From NCBI RefSeq assembly GCF_000972385.1, contig NZ_JXTE01000097.1, positions 1 to 22,874 on the forward strand: a DNA stretch of 22,874 nt, given 5' to 3'. The translations under genes were made by a program, and so were the position numbers. This stretch comes from Streptomyces sp. WM6386. GTDB lineage: Bacteria > Actinomycetota > Actinomycetes > Streptomycetales > Streptomycetaceae. Positions 14,277 to 21,395 of the stretch are shown piece by piece; position 1 is the stretch's first letter; each line of letters begins with the position of its first letter. Under the pieces are notes generated by a model. The model was not told where the DNA came from, made no database searches, and worked only from the letters and a program-made list of their open reading frames with translations.

Positions 14277-14717
14277 CTAGGCCCAAGGATCCGTGATCTC
14301 CCGCAACAGCGTCAGCGCCTCGCGCAACTGCTTCATCCGCCGCTTGCCCAGGCGCTCCTCCCACTCCTTCTCGACCTCGGCGACCACCGCGTCGGCGACC
14401 TCCTTGGCCGCCCATGCCTTTGCCGCGCCGCGGACCAGGCGGGCGCGTCTGTCCGTCGGGTCCGGGACCCGCGTCACATAGCCCGCCTTCTCCAGCTGAT
14501 CGACCAGGAAGCCGGCGGTCTGCTTGGTGATCTGGGCCTGTTCGGCCAGTTCCGTCAGACGGGTCCCGTCGGGGCCGATGCGCTGCATGACCCGGGCCTG
14601 GGCGGGAGTGAAGTCGTCGAAGCCGGCCTCGGCGAGCGCGGCGAAGACGCGGTTCTCCAGGGCCCGGTACGGGAGGAACAGGAGCACGCCCGTGGTGAGC
14701 TCGCTCTCCGGCACCAT
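14277..14717 (-). CDS. MarR-family transcriptional regulator
   Basis: A 146-aa winged-helix regulator of normal MarR length. N-terminal dimer helix LPYRALENRVFAALAEAGF; DNA-binding core LTELAEQAQITKQTAGFLVDQ then LEKAGYVTRVPDPTDRRARL, whose DPTDRRAR wing is the family hallmark; then the C-terminal dimer helices. ATG at 14717 has GGAGG 8 nt upstream. It is divergent from the maleylpyruvate isomerase-fold gene, and an inverted GTCAGA repeat between them is its likely operator. The inferred role is repressor of itself and the divergent gene, relieved by a small phenolic or oxidative ligand as in other MarR proteins. The ligand is unknown. Confidence 0.94.
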   Translation of the reverse strand: MVPESELTTGVLLFLPYRALENRVFAALAEAGFDDFTPAQARVMQRIGPDGTRLTELAEQAQITKQTAGFLVDQLEKAGYVTRVPDPTDRRARLVRGAAKAWAAKEVADAVVAEVEKEWEERLGKRRMKQLREALTLLREITDPWA

Positions 14718-14742
14718 GGTCGACGCCTCCGGTCCGTATCGC

Positions 14743-14780
14743 TTGACATTGGTCAGACTCTCTGACTAATTTGGTCAGAG
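14743..14780 (+). promoter_or_regulatory. Promoter with MarR-type operator between marR-family and MDMPI-fold genes
   Basis: TTGACA (14743-14748), an 18-nt spacer and TAATTT (14767-14772) point toward the plus-strand gene at 14800. The spacer holds the dyad gtcaga-ctc-tctgac (14752-14766), and a third half-site ggtcagag follows at 14773-14780. A MarR dimer bound here would cover the promoter. The dyad is seen; binding is inferred. Confidence 0.68.
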
Positions 14781-14799
14781 AAGCTTACCACTTGAGTGG

Positions 14800-15450
14800 G
14801 TGATTTCCGTGAGTGCTGTCTCGGATGCCGCGCTGGACACCGACGAGCTCTGGCAGATCGTCGACCAGGAGCGCGCGAGCCTGGCCGATCTCCTGGAGGG
14901 GCTGCGCCACGAGGAGTGGGAGACGCGGACGCGGTGTGGGGACTGGCGGGTGCGGGACGTCGCCGCGCATCTCACCGTCGCGGCAGGCTTCACGTACGGG
15001 CAGGTCGTGCGGGAGATGCTCCGCGCCCGCGGCGACTGGAACCGGATGATCCACGACTCGGCCGTACGCGAGGCGGAGCGGCCCGTCGCCGAGATCGTCG
15101 CCAACCTGCGCTCCATCATCGGCTCCCGCCGCCTCGCCCCCACCACCTCGCCCCGCGAGCCCCTCCTCGACCTCCTCGTCCACGGCCAGGACATCGCCCT
15201 CGCGCTCGGCCGGCACCGTGAGATGCCCCCGGCCGCCGCCCGCGAATCCGCCGACCGGGTGTGGACCATGCGCTTCCCGCCCCGTCCCTGGCCACTTCCG
15301 AAGGCCCGACTCGTCGCCACCGACATCGAGTGGACGCGGGGTGAGGGGGAGGAGATCAGCGGCCCGGTCTCCGCGCTGCTGCTCCTGCTGACGGGACGTA
15401 CGGAGGCGGCGGCACCACGGCTCGACGGGGCGATTCCGAAGGCGGGCTGA
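14800..15450 (+). CDS. Maleylpyruvate isomerase-family (MDMPI/DinB-fold) protein
   Basis: A 216-aa protein of the mycothiol-dependent maleylpyruvate isomerase N-domain family, a four-helix DinB-like fold that binds a metal and often uses mycothiol. Evidence: WQIVDQERASLADLLEGL helix 1; TRCGDWRVRDVAAHLTVAAG, the family's W-V-D-AHL signature with a metal-ligand His; EPLLDLLVHGQDIALALGR, with the later Glu and His ligands. The exact reaction is unknown, since most members are uncharacterised mycothiol transferase-like enzymes. GTG at 14800 or GTG at 14809 could start it; neither has a good ribosome site. It is divergent from the MarR regulator. Its TGA stop is in the same frame as the decayed AAA+ fragment downstream. 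Confidence 0.86.
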   Translation: MISVSAVSDAALDTDELWQIVDQERASLADLLEGLRHEEWETRTRCGDWRVRDVAAHLTVAAGFTYGQVVREMLRARGDWNRMIHDSAVREAERPVAEIVANLRSIIGSRRLAPTTSPREPLLDLLVHGQDIALALGRHREMPPAAARESADRVWTMRFPPRPWPLPKARLVATDIEWTRGEGEEISGPVSALLLLLTGRTEAAAPRLDGAIPKAG

Positions 15451-15501
15451 CCGGGCGGTGCTGCGGACACCTCCCGTCCCTTTCCGGTCTGTTCGCGACC
15501 A

Positions 15502-15990
15502 CTTGCCCGCGAGCACAACGTCTTCCGCGGACAGGTCCTCTCCTTCGAGGGCTCGGAGTTCGGCCACGGCCTCGGACCGTTCCGCTTCCACCGCCGCCCC
15601 GACCTGACCCGCGACGACATCGTGCTGTCGGCCGGACTCCTGGATCGCGTGGAGCGCCAGGTCGTGGGTGTGGCCCGGCGCCGCGAACAGCTCCGCGCGG
15701 CCGGTCAGCATCTGCGCCGGGGCCTGCTGCTGTACGGCCCGCCCGGCACCGGCAAGACGCACACGATCCGCTATCTCCTCTCCCATCTCCCGCAGTTCAC
15801 GGTGGTGATCCTGTCCGGCGAGAGCATCGGGGCCATCGGCCCGGCCTGCGCACTGGCCCGGATGCTCCAGCCGGCCCTCGTCGTCCTGGAGGACTGCGAC
15901 CTCATCGCCGAGGCCCGCGACTACGGCGGCGGCGAACAGCCCCTGCTCTTCCAGGTGCTGAACGAGATGGACGGCCTCGGCGACGACGCC
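15502..15990 (+). pseudogene. AAA+ ATPase remnant, truncated at both ends
   Basis: A 163-codon open stretch reads as the middle of an AAA+ ATPase: LAREHNVFRGQVLSF, then FGHGLGPFRFHRRPDLTRDD, then RRGLLLYGPPGTGKTHTIRY (Walker A at 15736-15759), LVVLEDCDLIAEAR (Walker B) and LLFQVLNEMDGLGDDA. The usual continuation, with sensor 1 (TTNR), arginine finger and lid, is missing. After 15990 the frame runs antisense through the aldo/keto reductase gene and is meaningless. The N-terminal part, typically over 100 residues, is also missing. No start codon lies in frame between the TGA of the preceding gene (15448-15450) and this sequence, apart from an internal GTG at 15622. The Walker motifs are intact, so decay is by truncation and probably recent. 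Confidence 0.8.
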
Positions 15991-16811
15991 GAGTCCCGGA
16001 TCGTCTCCGGCCGGCTCGCCCCGGGTATCGGGATCACGGTCGGTGACCTCGCCAACAGCCAGGCGAGGCAGACCTGTTGGGCGCTGACTCCGCGTTCGGC
16101 CGCGACCTCGTGGAAGGCGCCGAAGCGTCCCGCCCCCGGCAGCCGCGACGGCCCGTCCAGCGCGCTGCGCGAGATACCGCCCAGCGGACTCCACGGCAGG
16201 AACGCCAGACCCAGTTCCGCGCAGAGCCGCAGCTCGGCCTCGCTGTGGCGGACCTCGGGGGAGTACTGGTTCTGCACCGACACCAGCCGGTCGCCGAGGA
16301 TCGCGCGGGCCGAACGGATCTGCTCCACATCGGTGTTGGAGACCCCGGCGAGACGGATCTTGCCCTCGTCGAGCAGCTCCCGCAGTGCGCCGACCGACTC
16401 CTCGAAGGGCACGGCCGGGTCGGGCTTGTGCAGCTGGTAGAGGCCGATCGCCTCGACGCCGAGCCGCTTGAGGGAGCCCTCGGCGGCCCGCTTCAGATGG
16501 CGCGGGTCACCCGTCACCGTCCAGCTGCCGTCGGCCGGCCGGCCCCGGCCGCCCTTCGTCGCCACCAGCACGTCGGACGTGTCACCGCCGTACGCGGCCA
16601 GGGCGCGGGCCACCAGCAGTTCGTTGTGGCCGGGCTCGGCGCCGGGCAGATGGTACGAGTCCGCCGTGTCCAGCAGGGTGACGCCCGCGTCCAGTGCCGT
16701 GTGCACGGTGGCCAGGGCCCGCCGCTCGTCCGGGCGGCCCGCCAGGGACAGCGGCATCGCACCCAGCCCGACGGAACTCACCCGCAGGCCGCCAAGTACG
16801 CGGTACCGCAT
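15921..16811 (-). CDS. Aldo/keto reductase with replaced C-terminus
   Basis: A 296-aa NADPH-dependent oxidoreductase of the aldo/keto reductase superfamily (TIM barrel). Catalytic tetrad candidates: Asp in LLDTADSYHLPG, Tyr in the same motif, Lys in VATKGG and His in LYQLHKPD. Cofactor region: PIPGASRPETI near residue 265. Start codon ATG at 16811 is 1 nt after the stop of the epimerase gene, so the two are coupled. Oddity: after SRPETIRDS the protein switches to ASSPRPSISFSTWKSRGC and ends with SPPP. That is antisense translation of the AAA+ fragment, not the normal final helix with its EL-rich end. About 20-25 normal residues seem lost. The barrel is nearly complete, so it may still fold, but activity is uncertain. 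Confidence 0.88.
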   Translation of the reverse strand: MRYRVLGGLRVSSVGLGAMPLSLAGRPDERRALATVHTALDAGVTLLDTADSYHLPGAEPGHNELLVARALAAYGGDTSDVLVATKGGRGRPADGSWTVTGDPRHLKRAAEGSLKRLGVEAIGLYQLHKPDPAVPFEESVGALRELLDEGKIRLAGVSNTDVEQIRSARAILGDRLVSVQNQYSPEVRHSEAELRLCAELGLAFLPWSPLGGISRSALDGPSRLPGAGRFGAFHEVAAERGVSAQQVCLAWLLARSPTVIPIPGASRPETIRDSASSPRPSISFSTWKSRGCSPPP

Positions 16812-16812
16812 G

Positions 16813-17733
16813 TCAGTTGCCGCCCTTCCCGAGGGTTTCGGCGATCGCGGTGGGCAGCCACTGCCGTACGTCGCCGAAGGTGAAGCCGAGCCGTGCGGCG
16901 CGGGAGTTGTCCATGCCGTAGGAGCGGGAGAAGGAGAACGGTGAGACCTCGCCGACCTCGACGAGCTGGAGTACGACCTTGCCCCGGGGCAGGTGCGCGG
17001 TCACCGCCTCGCACAGCTCGACGGTGGTCAGCAGGCCGTGGGAGGCCGCGTTGACCGCTCCCGTGAACTCCTCGCCGGCCGCCCACGCGAGGAAGTCGGC
17101 GATCTCCTCGACGTGGATGTAGGTGGCGGGCTGGTTCGAGAAGGGCACCGCGATCGGCTCGCCGGTGCGGATGCGGGAGACGTAGTGGTCGAGGCGCCCG
17201 GTGAAGTCGTCGTCCCCGCCCAGCACATGGGCCACGCGGACGGCCGCGTGAGGGAAGTCCGCAGCGGCCGCGAACACCGCCTCCGCCTGCCGCTTGCCCT
17301 CGCCGTAGTGGGACTCCAGGAACTCCGGGTCGTCCCAGGGGAGTTCGGGGTCGACGGTCACCGTCAGCGGATCCACGGCGTCCTCCCGTACGAGCGCGAT
17401 GGAGTCCTCGTACTCGTACACCTCGACCGTCGACGTCATCACATAGCGTCCGGTGCGCCCCGCGAAGACCCGGCGGGCGATCTCCGCCTGCCGGGGGGTG
17501 TAGCAGACCTGGTCGACGACAACGTCGAACACCCGTGGACCGAGCGCGTCCGTCAGGGACTTCTCGTCGTTCCGGTCGGCGACCAGTTGTGCCGCGCCCG
17601 GTGGTGGCGGCGAGGATCCCCGATTCAGTACGGTCACGCGGTTTCCGGCGGCCAGCAGCCGTGCGATGAGGCGCTTGCCGAAATAGCGGTTGCCGCCGAT
17701 GACCAGTATCTCCCGTGCCTTTTCCATGACCAT
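16813..17733 (-). CDS. NAD-dependent epimerase/dehydratase-type (extended SDR) protein
   Basis: A 306-aa Rossmann-fold protein. The N-terminal motif ILVIGGNRYFGKRLIARLL (GGxxxxG variant of the SDR dinucleotide motif) is followed by RVTVLNRGS; the positive end suggests possible NADP binding. YVMTSTVEVYEY is the Ser/Thr catalytic strand; SHYGEGKRQAE carries the YxxxK pair (Y-G-E-G-K); TYIHVEEIADFLAWA is the typical substrate-domain segment. It resembles sugar epimerases and CSP41/mRNA-binding-type SDRs. The substrate is unknown. ATG at 17733 has GGGAGA upstream at short spacing; ATG at 17727 has better spacing, so the start may be two codons later. It is first in a two-gene operon with the aldo/keto reductase and divergent from an AsnC-type regulator, with 39 bp between starts. 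Confidence 0.9.
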   Translation of the reverse strand: MVMEKAREILVIGGNRYFGKRLIARLLAAGNRVTVLNRGSSPPPPGAAQLVADRNDEKSLTDALGPRVFDVVVDQVCYTPRQAEIARRVFAGRTGRYVMTSTVEVYEYEDSIALVREDAVDPLTVTVDPELPWDDPEFLESHYGEGKRQAEAVFAAAADFPHAAVRVAHVLGGDDDFTGRLDHYVSRIRTGEPIAVPFSNQPATYIHVEEIADFLAWAAGEEFTGAVNAASHGLLTTVELCEAVTAHLPRGKVVLQLVEVGEVSPFSFSRSYGMDNSRAARLGFTFGDVRQWLPTAIAETLGKGGN

Positions 17734-17772
17734 AATTCTCCCGGCGTACATCCACGTTCTGAAGGGGGAACC

Positions 17773-18282
17773 ATGGGAGTTCAGACCGCCGCACCGAAAG
17801 AACCTCGGCATCTGCGGGCCGCCACCGATGAAACCTCGGTGGCCTTCGACGCGCTGGACCGGCAGATCCTGGAGCTCCTCCAGAGCGACGGCCGGATCAA
17901 GCTGAGCGAGCTGGGGCGCCGGGTGCGGCTGAGCCCGGCGGCGGTCACCGAGCGGGTGCGACGGCTGGAGACGGCGGGCGTGATCAGCGGCTACGGCGCC
18001 CATGTCGCCCCCGCCCGGCTCGGCTACGGCATCCAGGCGTTCATCCGGGTCAACCCGCACGGCGGCTACAACCTCAAGCACCCGAGGACCCTGGAGCTGA
18101 TCGAGCGCCCCGAGATCACCGAGGTGCACCACGTGGTCGGCGAGGACTGCTGGATCCTCAAGGTCGCCGTCCGCGACACGGTCCACCTGGAGGAGGTCCT
18201 CGAAGCGGTCTCCGCGCTGGGCCGCACGACGACCTCGATCGTGCTCACCTCTCCCGTGGAGCGCAAACCCCTGTTGCCTTGA
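17773..18282 (+). CDS. Lrp/AsnC-family transcriptional regulator
   Basis: A 169-aa regulator. Residues 1-30 are an extra tail. The HTH follows: ALDRQILELLQSDGRIKLSE, then LGRRVRLSPAAVTERVRRLE and AGVISGYGA, the Lrp signature. The C-terminal half is the RAM ligand domain: GYGIQAFIRVNP, VHHVVGEDCWILKVAVRD and LGRTTTSIVLTSPVE. ATG at 17773 has GAAGGGGG just upstream. It is divergent from the epimerase/aldo-keto reductase operon with a 39-bp gap, so it probably controls that operon and itself, as is usual for the family. The ligand, perhaps an amino acid, is unknown. Its TGA stop lies within the MerR-type dyad of the next gene. Confidence 0.93.
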   Translation: MGVQTAAPKEPRHLRAATDETSVAFDALDRQILELLQSDGRIKLSELGRRVRLSPAAVTERVRRLETAGVISGYGAHVAPARLGYGIQAFIRVNPHGGYNLKHPRTLELIERPEITEVHHVVGEDCWILKVAVRDTVHLEEVLEAVSALGRTTTSIVLTSPVERKPLLP

Positions 18283-18296
18283 CGTCGGGGTCAAGG
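18277..18296 (+). promoter_or_regulatory. MerR-type dyad operator upstream of merR-trx operon
   Basis: The perfect dyad ccttgac-gtcggg-gtcaagg (7-bp arms, 6-bp centre) includes a TTGAC -35-like box in its left arm, as MerR-family operators do. The next AT-richer block, cttacgttcg (18297-18306), could hold the -10. It covers the asnC-family stop codon (18280-18282). The most likely ligand is the MerR protein encoded 15 bp downstream, by autoregulation. Confidence 0.75.
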
Positions 18297-18311
18297 CTTA
18301 CGTTCGTACGC

Positions 18312-18701
18312 ATGCGAATCGGCGAGCTGGCCGCACGGGCCGGGACCACGACGCGGACGCTGCGGTACTACGAGTCCCGGGGGCTGCTGCCCGCGCGGCG
18401 CGGCGACAACGGGTACCGGGCGTACGACGAGAGCGATCTGAAACTGCTGCGGCAGATCAGGACGCTCCAGGACTTCGGGTTCGACCTGGAGGAGACGCGG
18501 CCCTTCGTGGAGTGCCTGCGGTCCGGGCATCCCGAGGGCGACTCGTGCCCCGCCTCGCTCGCGGTCTACCGGCGCAAGCTGACGGAGCTGGACGAGCTGA
18601 TCGGCGAACTGCAGACGGTGCGGGCGCAGATCGGCGTACGCCTTGCGGCCATGGCCGGGGACGAACCACCGTTGTGCGAACTGGGAGGGCAGGAACTGTG
18701 A
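18312..18701 (+). CDS. MerR-family transcriptional regulator
   Basis: A 129-aa activator or repressor. The N-terminal winged helix reads MRIGELAARAGTTTRTLRYY then ESRGLLPARRGDNGYRAYDE, the MerR signature, and a dimerising coiled coil follows (KLTELDELIGELQTVRAQIG). Cysteines in VECLRSG, DSCPAS and LCEL could serve in metal or redox sensing; pairing with thioredoxin makes redox sensing attractive but unproven. ATG at 18312 has no Shine-Dalgarno sequence and lies about where transcription would start after the MerR dyad, so the message may be leaderless. The gene ends GTGA, overlapping the thioredoxin start by 4 nt. Confidence 0.92.
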   Translation: MRIGELAARAGTTTRTLRYYESRGLLPARRGDNGYRAYDESDLKLLRQIRTLQDFGFDLEETRPFVECLRSGHPEGDSCPASLAVYRRKLTELDELIGELQTVRAQIGVRLAAMAGDEPPLCELGGQEL

Positions 18702-19012
18702 TCGATGTGACGGACGCGGATTTCGCGACGGAAGTGATCGGCTCCGAGGTGCCGGTGCTGGTGAAGTTCACGGCGGACTGGTGCGGGCCCTGCCGGCAGC
18801 TCACGCCGGTGCTGAACAGCATCGCGGCGGAGGAGGGCGAGCGGCTGAAGATCGTCGAGCTGGACGTGGACCGCAATCCGCAGACCACCATCGCGTACGG
18901 CGTCATGGCGACGCCCACGCTGATGGTGTTCCGGGGCGGTGAGCCCGTGAGGTCGGTGGTGGGGGCCCGGCCCAAGCGCCGTCTGCTGGAGGAACTGGCC
19001 GATGTGATCTGA
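18698..19012 (+). CDS. trxA: Thioredoxin
   Basis: A 104-aa cytoplasmic disulphide reductase. The active site is FTADWCGPCRQLTP with the canonical WCGPC, followed by VELDVDRNPQTTIAYGV and the cis-proline motif MATPTLMVFRGGE. The length and all key residues are those of a standard thioredoxin. It starts at GTG 18698, overlapping the MerR stop (GTGA), with GGAGGGCAGGA just upstream, so the two genes are translationally coupled. A strong terminator follows. It is probably an accessory thioredoxin under control of the coupled MerR regulator, not the housekeeping copy next to thioredoxin reductase, since no reductase gene is nearby. Confidence 0.95.
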   Translation: MIDVTDADFATEVIGSEVPVLVKFTADWCGPCRQLTPVLNSIAAEEGERLKIVELDVDRNPQTTIAYGVMATPTLMVFRGGEPVRSVVGARPKRRLLEELADVI

Positions 19013-19033
19013 GTGATCTGATTCCCCGGAACG

Positions 19034-19073
19034 AAAGAAATCCCCCCGGCAATTGCGCCGGGGGGATTTCTTT
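19034..19073 (+). terminator. Strong intrinsic terminator after the merR-trx operon
   Basis: Perfect 17-bp arms aaagaaatccccccggc (19034-19050) and gccggggggatttcttt (19057-19073) surround the 6-nt loop aattgc. The A-rich and U-rich arm ends give a classic intrinsic terminator. This is the clearest terminator in the window, and it separates the operon from the helicase gene. Confidence 0.95.
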
Positions 19074-19145
19074 GGTTAAACTCAATGGTTCGCGACTTTA
19101 CGGGAATTCAGTCGCAAGGAAGTTCAGTAGGCACAGTATATCGGC

Positions 19146-21395
19146 GTGGGAGTGGAATTGTCAAACAGCGGTGAAATTCGCGGTGAGCAGGAATTCATCG
19201 ACACCCTGTACGCACGCGTGGACGCCCTGCGCGGTGACACCGAGACCGGTGTCAGCGACGCGCTCGCCCAGGGCAACACGCCCATGCAGGCCCGTCTGGA
19301 GCGGGACGTCCTGGTCGCCGAGCGCTCGGGGCTGCTGGCCGCGCTCAACGCGGTGGACGGTTCGCTGTGCTTCGGCCGGATCGATCTGACGTCCGGCACC
19401 AGTCACCACATCGGCCGGATCGGTCTGCGCAGGGACGACGCCGAGCGCACACCGGTCCTGATCGACTGGCGGGCCGCCGTGGCCCGGCCGTTCTACCTGG
19501 CTACCGGCCACACCCCGATGGGCCTGCGGCGGCGCCGGCACATCACCACCGAGGGCCGTGAGGTCACCGCCCTGCACGACGAGATCCTCGATCTGGGCGA
19601 CGCGACCCGCACCGGCCACGAGGACCCGACCGGCGACGCCGTACTACTGGCCGCGCTCGACGCCGCCCGCACCGGCCGGATGCACGACATCGTGCAGACC
19701 ATCCAGGCCGAGCAGGACGAGATCATCCGGGCACCGCACCGCGGGGTGCTGGTGGTCGAGGGCGGCCCCGGCACCGGCAAGACGGCCGTCGCCCTGCACC
19801 GGGCCGCGTATCTCCTCTACGAACACCGGGAGTTGCTGGCCAAGCGCGCCGTCCTGATCGTCGGCCCCAACCCCGCCTTCCTCGGCTACATCGGCGAGGT
19901 GCTGCCCTCGCTGGGCGAGACGGGCGTGCTCCTCGCGACGGTCGGCGAACTGTTCCCCGGGGTGAAGGCGAAGGCGACCGACACCCGCGAGGCGGCCGCG
20001 GTGAAGGGGCGCGCCGCGATGGCGGACGTCCTCGCCGAAGCCGTACGCGACTGGCAGTCGCTGCCCGATCCGGTGATCGCGATCGAGCACGAACGCGAGA
20101 TCCTCATGCTCGACGACGACCTGGTGCGGGTCGCCCGCGAGCGCACCCGTGAGGCCGGACTGCCGCACAACGTCGCCCGCGAGCACTTCGAGGGCCACAT
20201 CCTCAACACGCTCACCGAGCTGTACGCCGAGCGCGTCGGCACCGACCCGTACGACGGCACGAACCTCCTCGACCCGAGCGACGTCACACAGATCCGCGAC
20301 GAGATCGCCGAGAACCGTGAAGTCTGGGCCGCCATCGACCAGTTGTGGCCCCGTCTGACACCACAGCGGCTGGTCGCGGACTTCCTCGCCGACCCGGTGG
20401 GCTACCTCCCCGACGAGGACGCGGCCGCGATCCGGCGCCCGGTGACCCGGGCGTGGACGGTGGCGGACGTACCGCTCCTCGACGAGGCGGCCGAACTGCT
20501 CGGCGTGGACGAGAGGTTGGCGCGGGCACGGGCCGAGCGTGAACGGGAGACCCAGGTCGCCTACGCGCAGGGCGTGCTGGACGTCTCCTACGCCTCCCGG
20601 ACCTATGAGTTCGAGGACATCGACGACGAGGACTCCGAGGTGCTGTCCGCGCACGACATCATCGACGCCGAACGGTTCGCCGAGCGTCAGGAGGAGGACG
20701 ACCACCGCAGCGCCGCCGAGCGCGCGGCGGGCGACCGGACCTGGGCCTTCGGGCACATCATCGTCGACGAGGCGCAGGAGCTGTCGCCGATGGCCTGGCG
20801 GCTGCTCATGCGGCGCAGTCCGACCCGTTCGATGACCCTGGTCGGAGACCCCGCGCAGACCGCGGAGGCGGCGGGCGTCGGCTCCTGGCAGAAGATCCTC
20901 GAACCGTATGTCGAGGACCGCTGGGACCACACCCGCCTGGGCGTCAACTACCGCACGCCCGCCGAGATCATGGAGCTGGCGGCGGCCGTCGTACGGGCGG
21001 AGAACCCGGACTTCGAACCGCCGAGCTCGGTCCGTTCGACCGGCGTACGACCCTGGATCCGCGCCACCGACGACCTTCCCGGCGCCGTGGCCAAGGCGGT
21101 CGAGGAGCTGACCCCCGCCGAGGGCCGGCTCGCGGTCATCGCCCCACGCCATCTGCACGCCAAGCTGGCGGGACACCTGGAAGGAGCCGGGGTGACGGCG
21201 GGCGCCGAACCGGACCTCACCCGGACCGTCGTCCTCCTCGACCCGCGGCAGTCCAAGGGCCTCGAGTTCGACTCCGTGCTGGTGGTCGAGCCGGGGCTGT
21301 ACGGCACGAGCGATCTGTACGTGGCCCTGACCCGGGCCACGCAGCGGCTGGGGGTGCTGCACACCGGACGGCTGCCGAAGGCGCTGGCCGGTTAG
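19146..21395 (+). CDS. helD: HelD-like UvrD-family ATPase (RNA polymerase-associated helicase)
   Basis: A 749-aa superfamily 1 ATPase of the actinobacterial HelD type. HelD proteins bind RNA polymerase and free stalled or rifamycin-bound enzyme (known of the family). N-terminal region FIDTLYARVDALRG is a predicted coiled coil. Q/Ia region near 190 is QAEQDEIIRAPHRGVLVVEG; Walker A GGPGTGKT at 206-213; Walker B IIVDEAQELSPMAWRLL near 540; LVGDPAQT near 563; LGVNYRTPAEI near 600; DPRQSKGLEFDSVLVVEP near 700; LYVALTRATQRLGVLH near 725. GTG at 19146 is used; GTG 19152 or TTG 19158 (GGGAG 5 nt upstream) are alternatives. A weak TATATC at 19137-19142 may be a -10. The stop overlaps the convergent lipoprotein gene by 4 bp. 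Confidence 0.9.
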   Translation: MGVELSNSGEIRGEQEFIDTLYARVDALRGDTETGVSDALAQGNTPMQARLERDVLVAERSGLLAALNAVDGSLCFGRIDLTSGTSHHIGRIGLRRDDAERTPVLIDWRAAVARPFYLATGHTPMGLRRRRHITTEGREVTALHDEILDLGDATRTGHEDPTGDAVLLAALDAARTGRMHDIVQTIQAEQDEIIRAPHRGVLVVEGGPGTGKTAVALHRAAYLLYEHRELLAKRAVLIVGPNPAFLGYIGEVLPSLGETGVLLATVGELFPGVKAKATDTREAAAVKGRAAMADVLAEAVRDWQSLPDPVIAIEHEREILMLDDDLVRVARERTREAGLPHNVAREHFEGHILNTLTELYAERVGTDPYDGTNLLDPSDVTQIRDEIAENREVWAAIDQLWPRLTPQRLVADFLADPVGYLPDEDAAAIRRPVTRAWTVADVPLLDEAAELLGVDERLARARAERERETQVAYAQGVLDVSYASRTYEFEDIDDEDSEVLSAHDIIDAERFAERQEEDDHRSAAERAAGDRTWAFGHIIVDEAQELSPMAWRLLMRRSPTRSMTLVGDPAQTAEAAGVGSWQKILEPYVEDRWDHTRLGVNYRTPAEIMELAAAVVRAENPDFEPPSSVRSTGVRPWIRATDDLPGAVAKAVEELTPAEGRLAVIAPRHLHAKLAGHLEGAGVTAGAEPDLTRTVVLLDPRQSKGLEFDSVLVVEPGLYGTSDLYVALTRATQRLGVLHTGRLPKALAG

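Noticed and set aside
14785..16194. Minus-strand ORF of 469 codons
   Set aside because: It is antisense to the MDMPI-fold gene and the AAA+ remnant and overlaps the aldo/keto reductase in another frame; no recognisable domain.
15991..16440. Continuation of the AAA+ frame
   Set aside because: Beyond 15990 the reading is antisense to the aldo/keto reductase and loses all AAA+ motifs.
18279..18311. TTG start extending MerR by 11 codons
   Set aside because: It lies inside the MerR-type dyad and the AsnC stop region; MRIGEL at 18312 is the normal family N-terminus.
19644..21362. Minus-strand ORF of 572 codons
   Set aside because: It is antisense to the HelD-like helicase; His/Arg/Val-rich translation with no motif.
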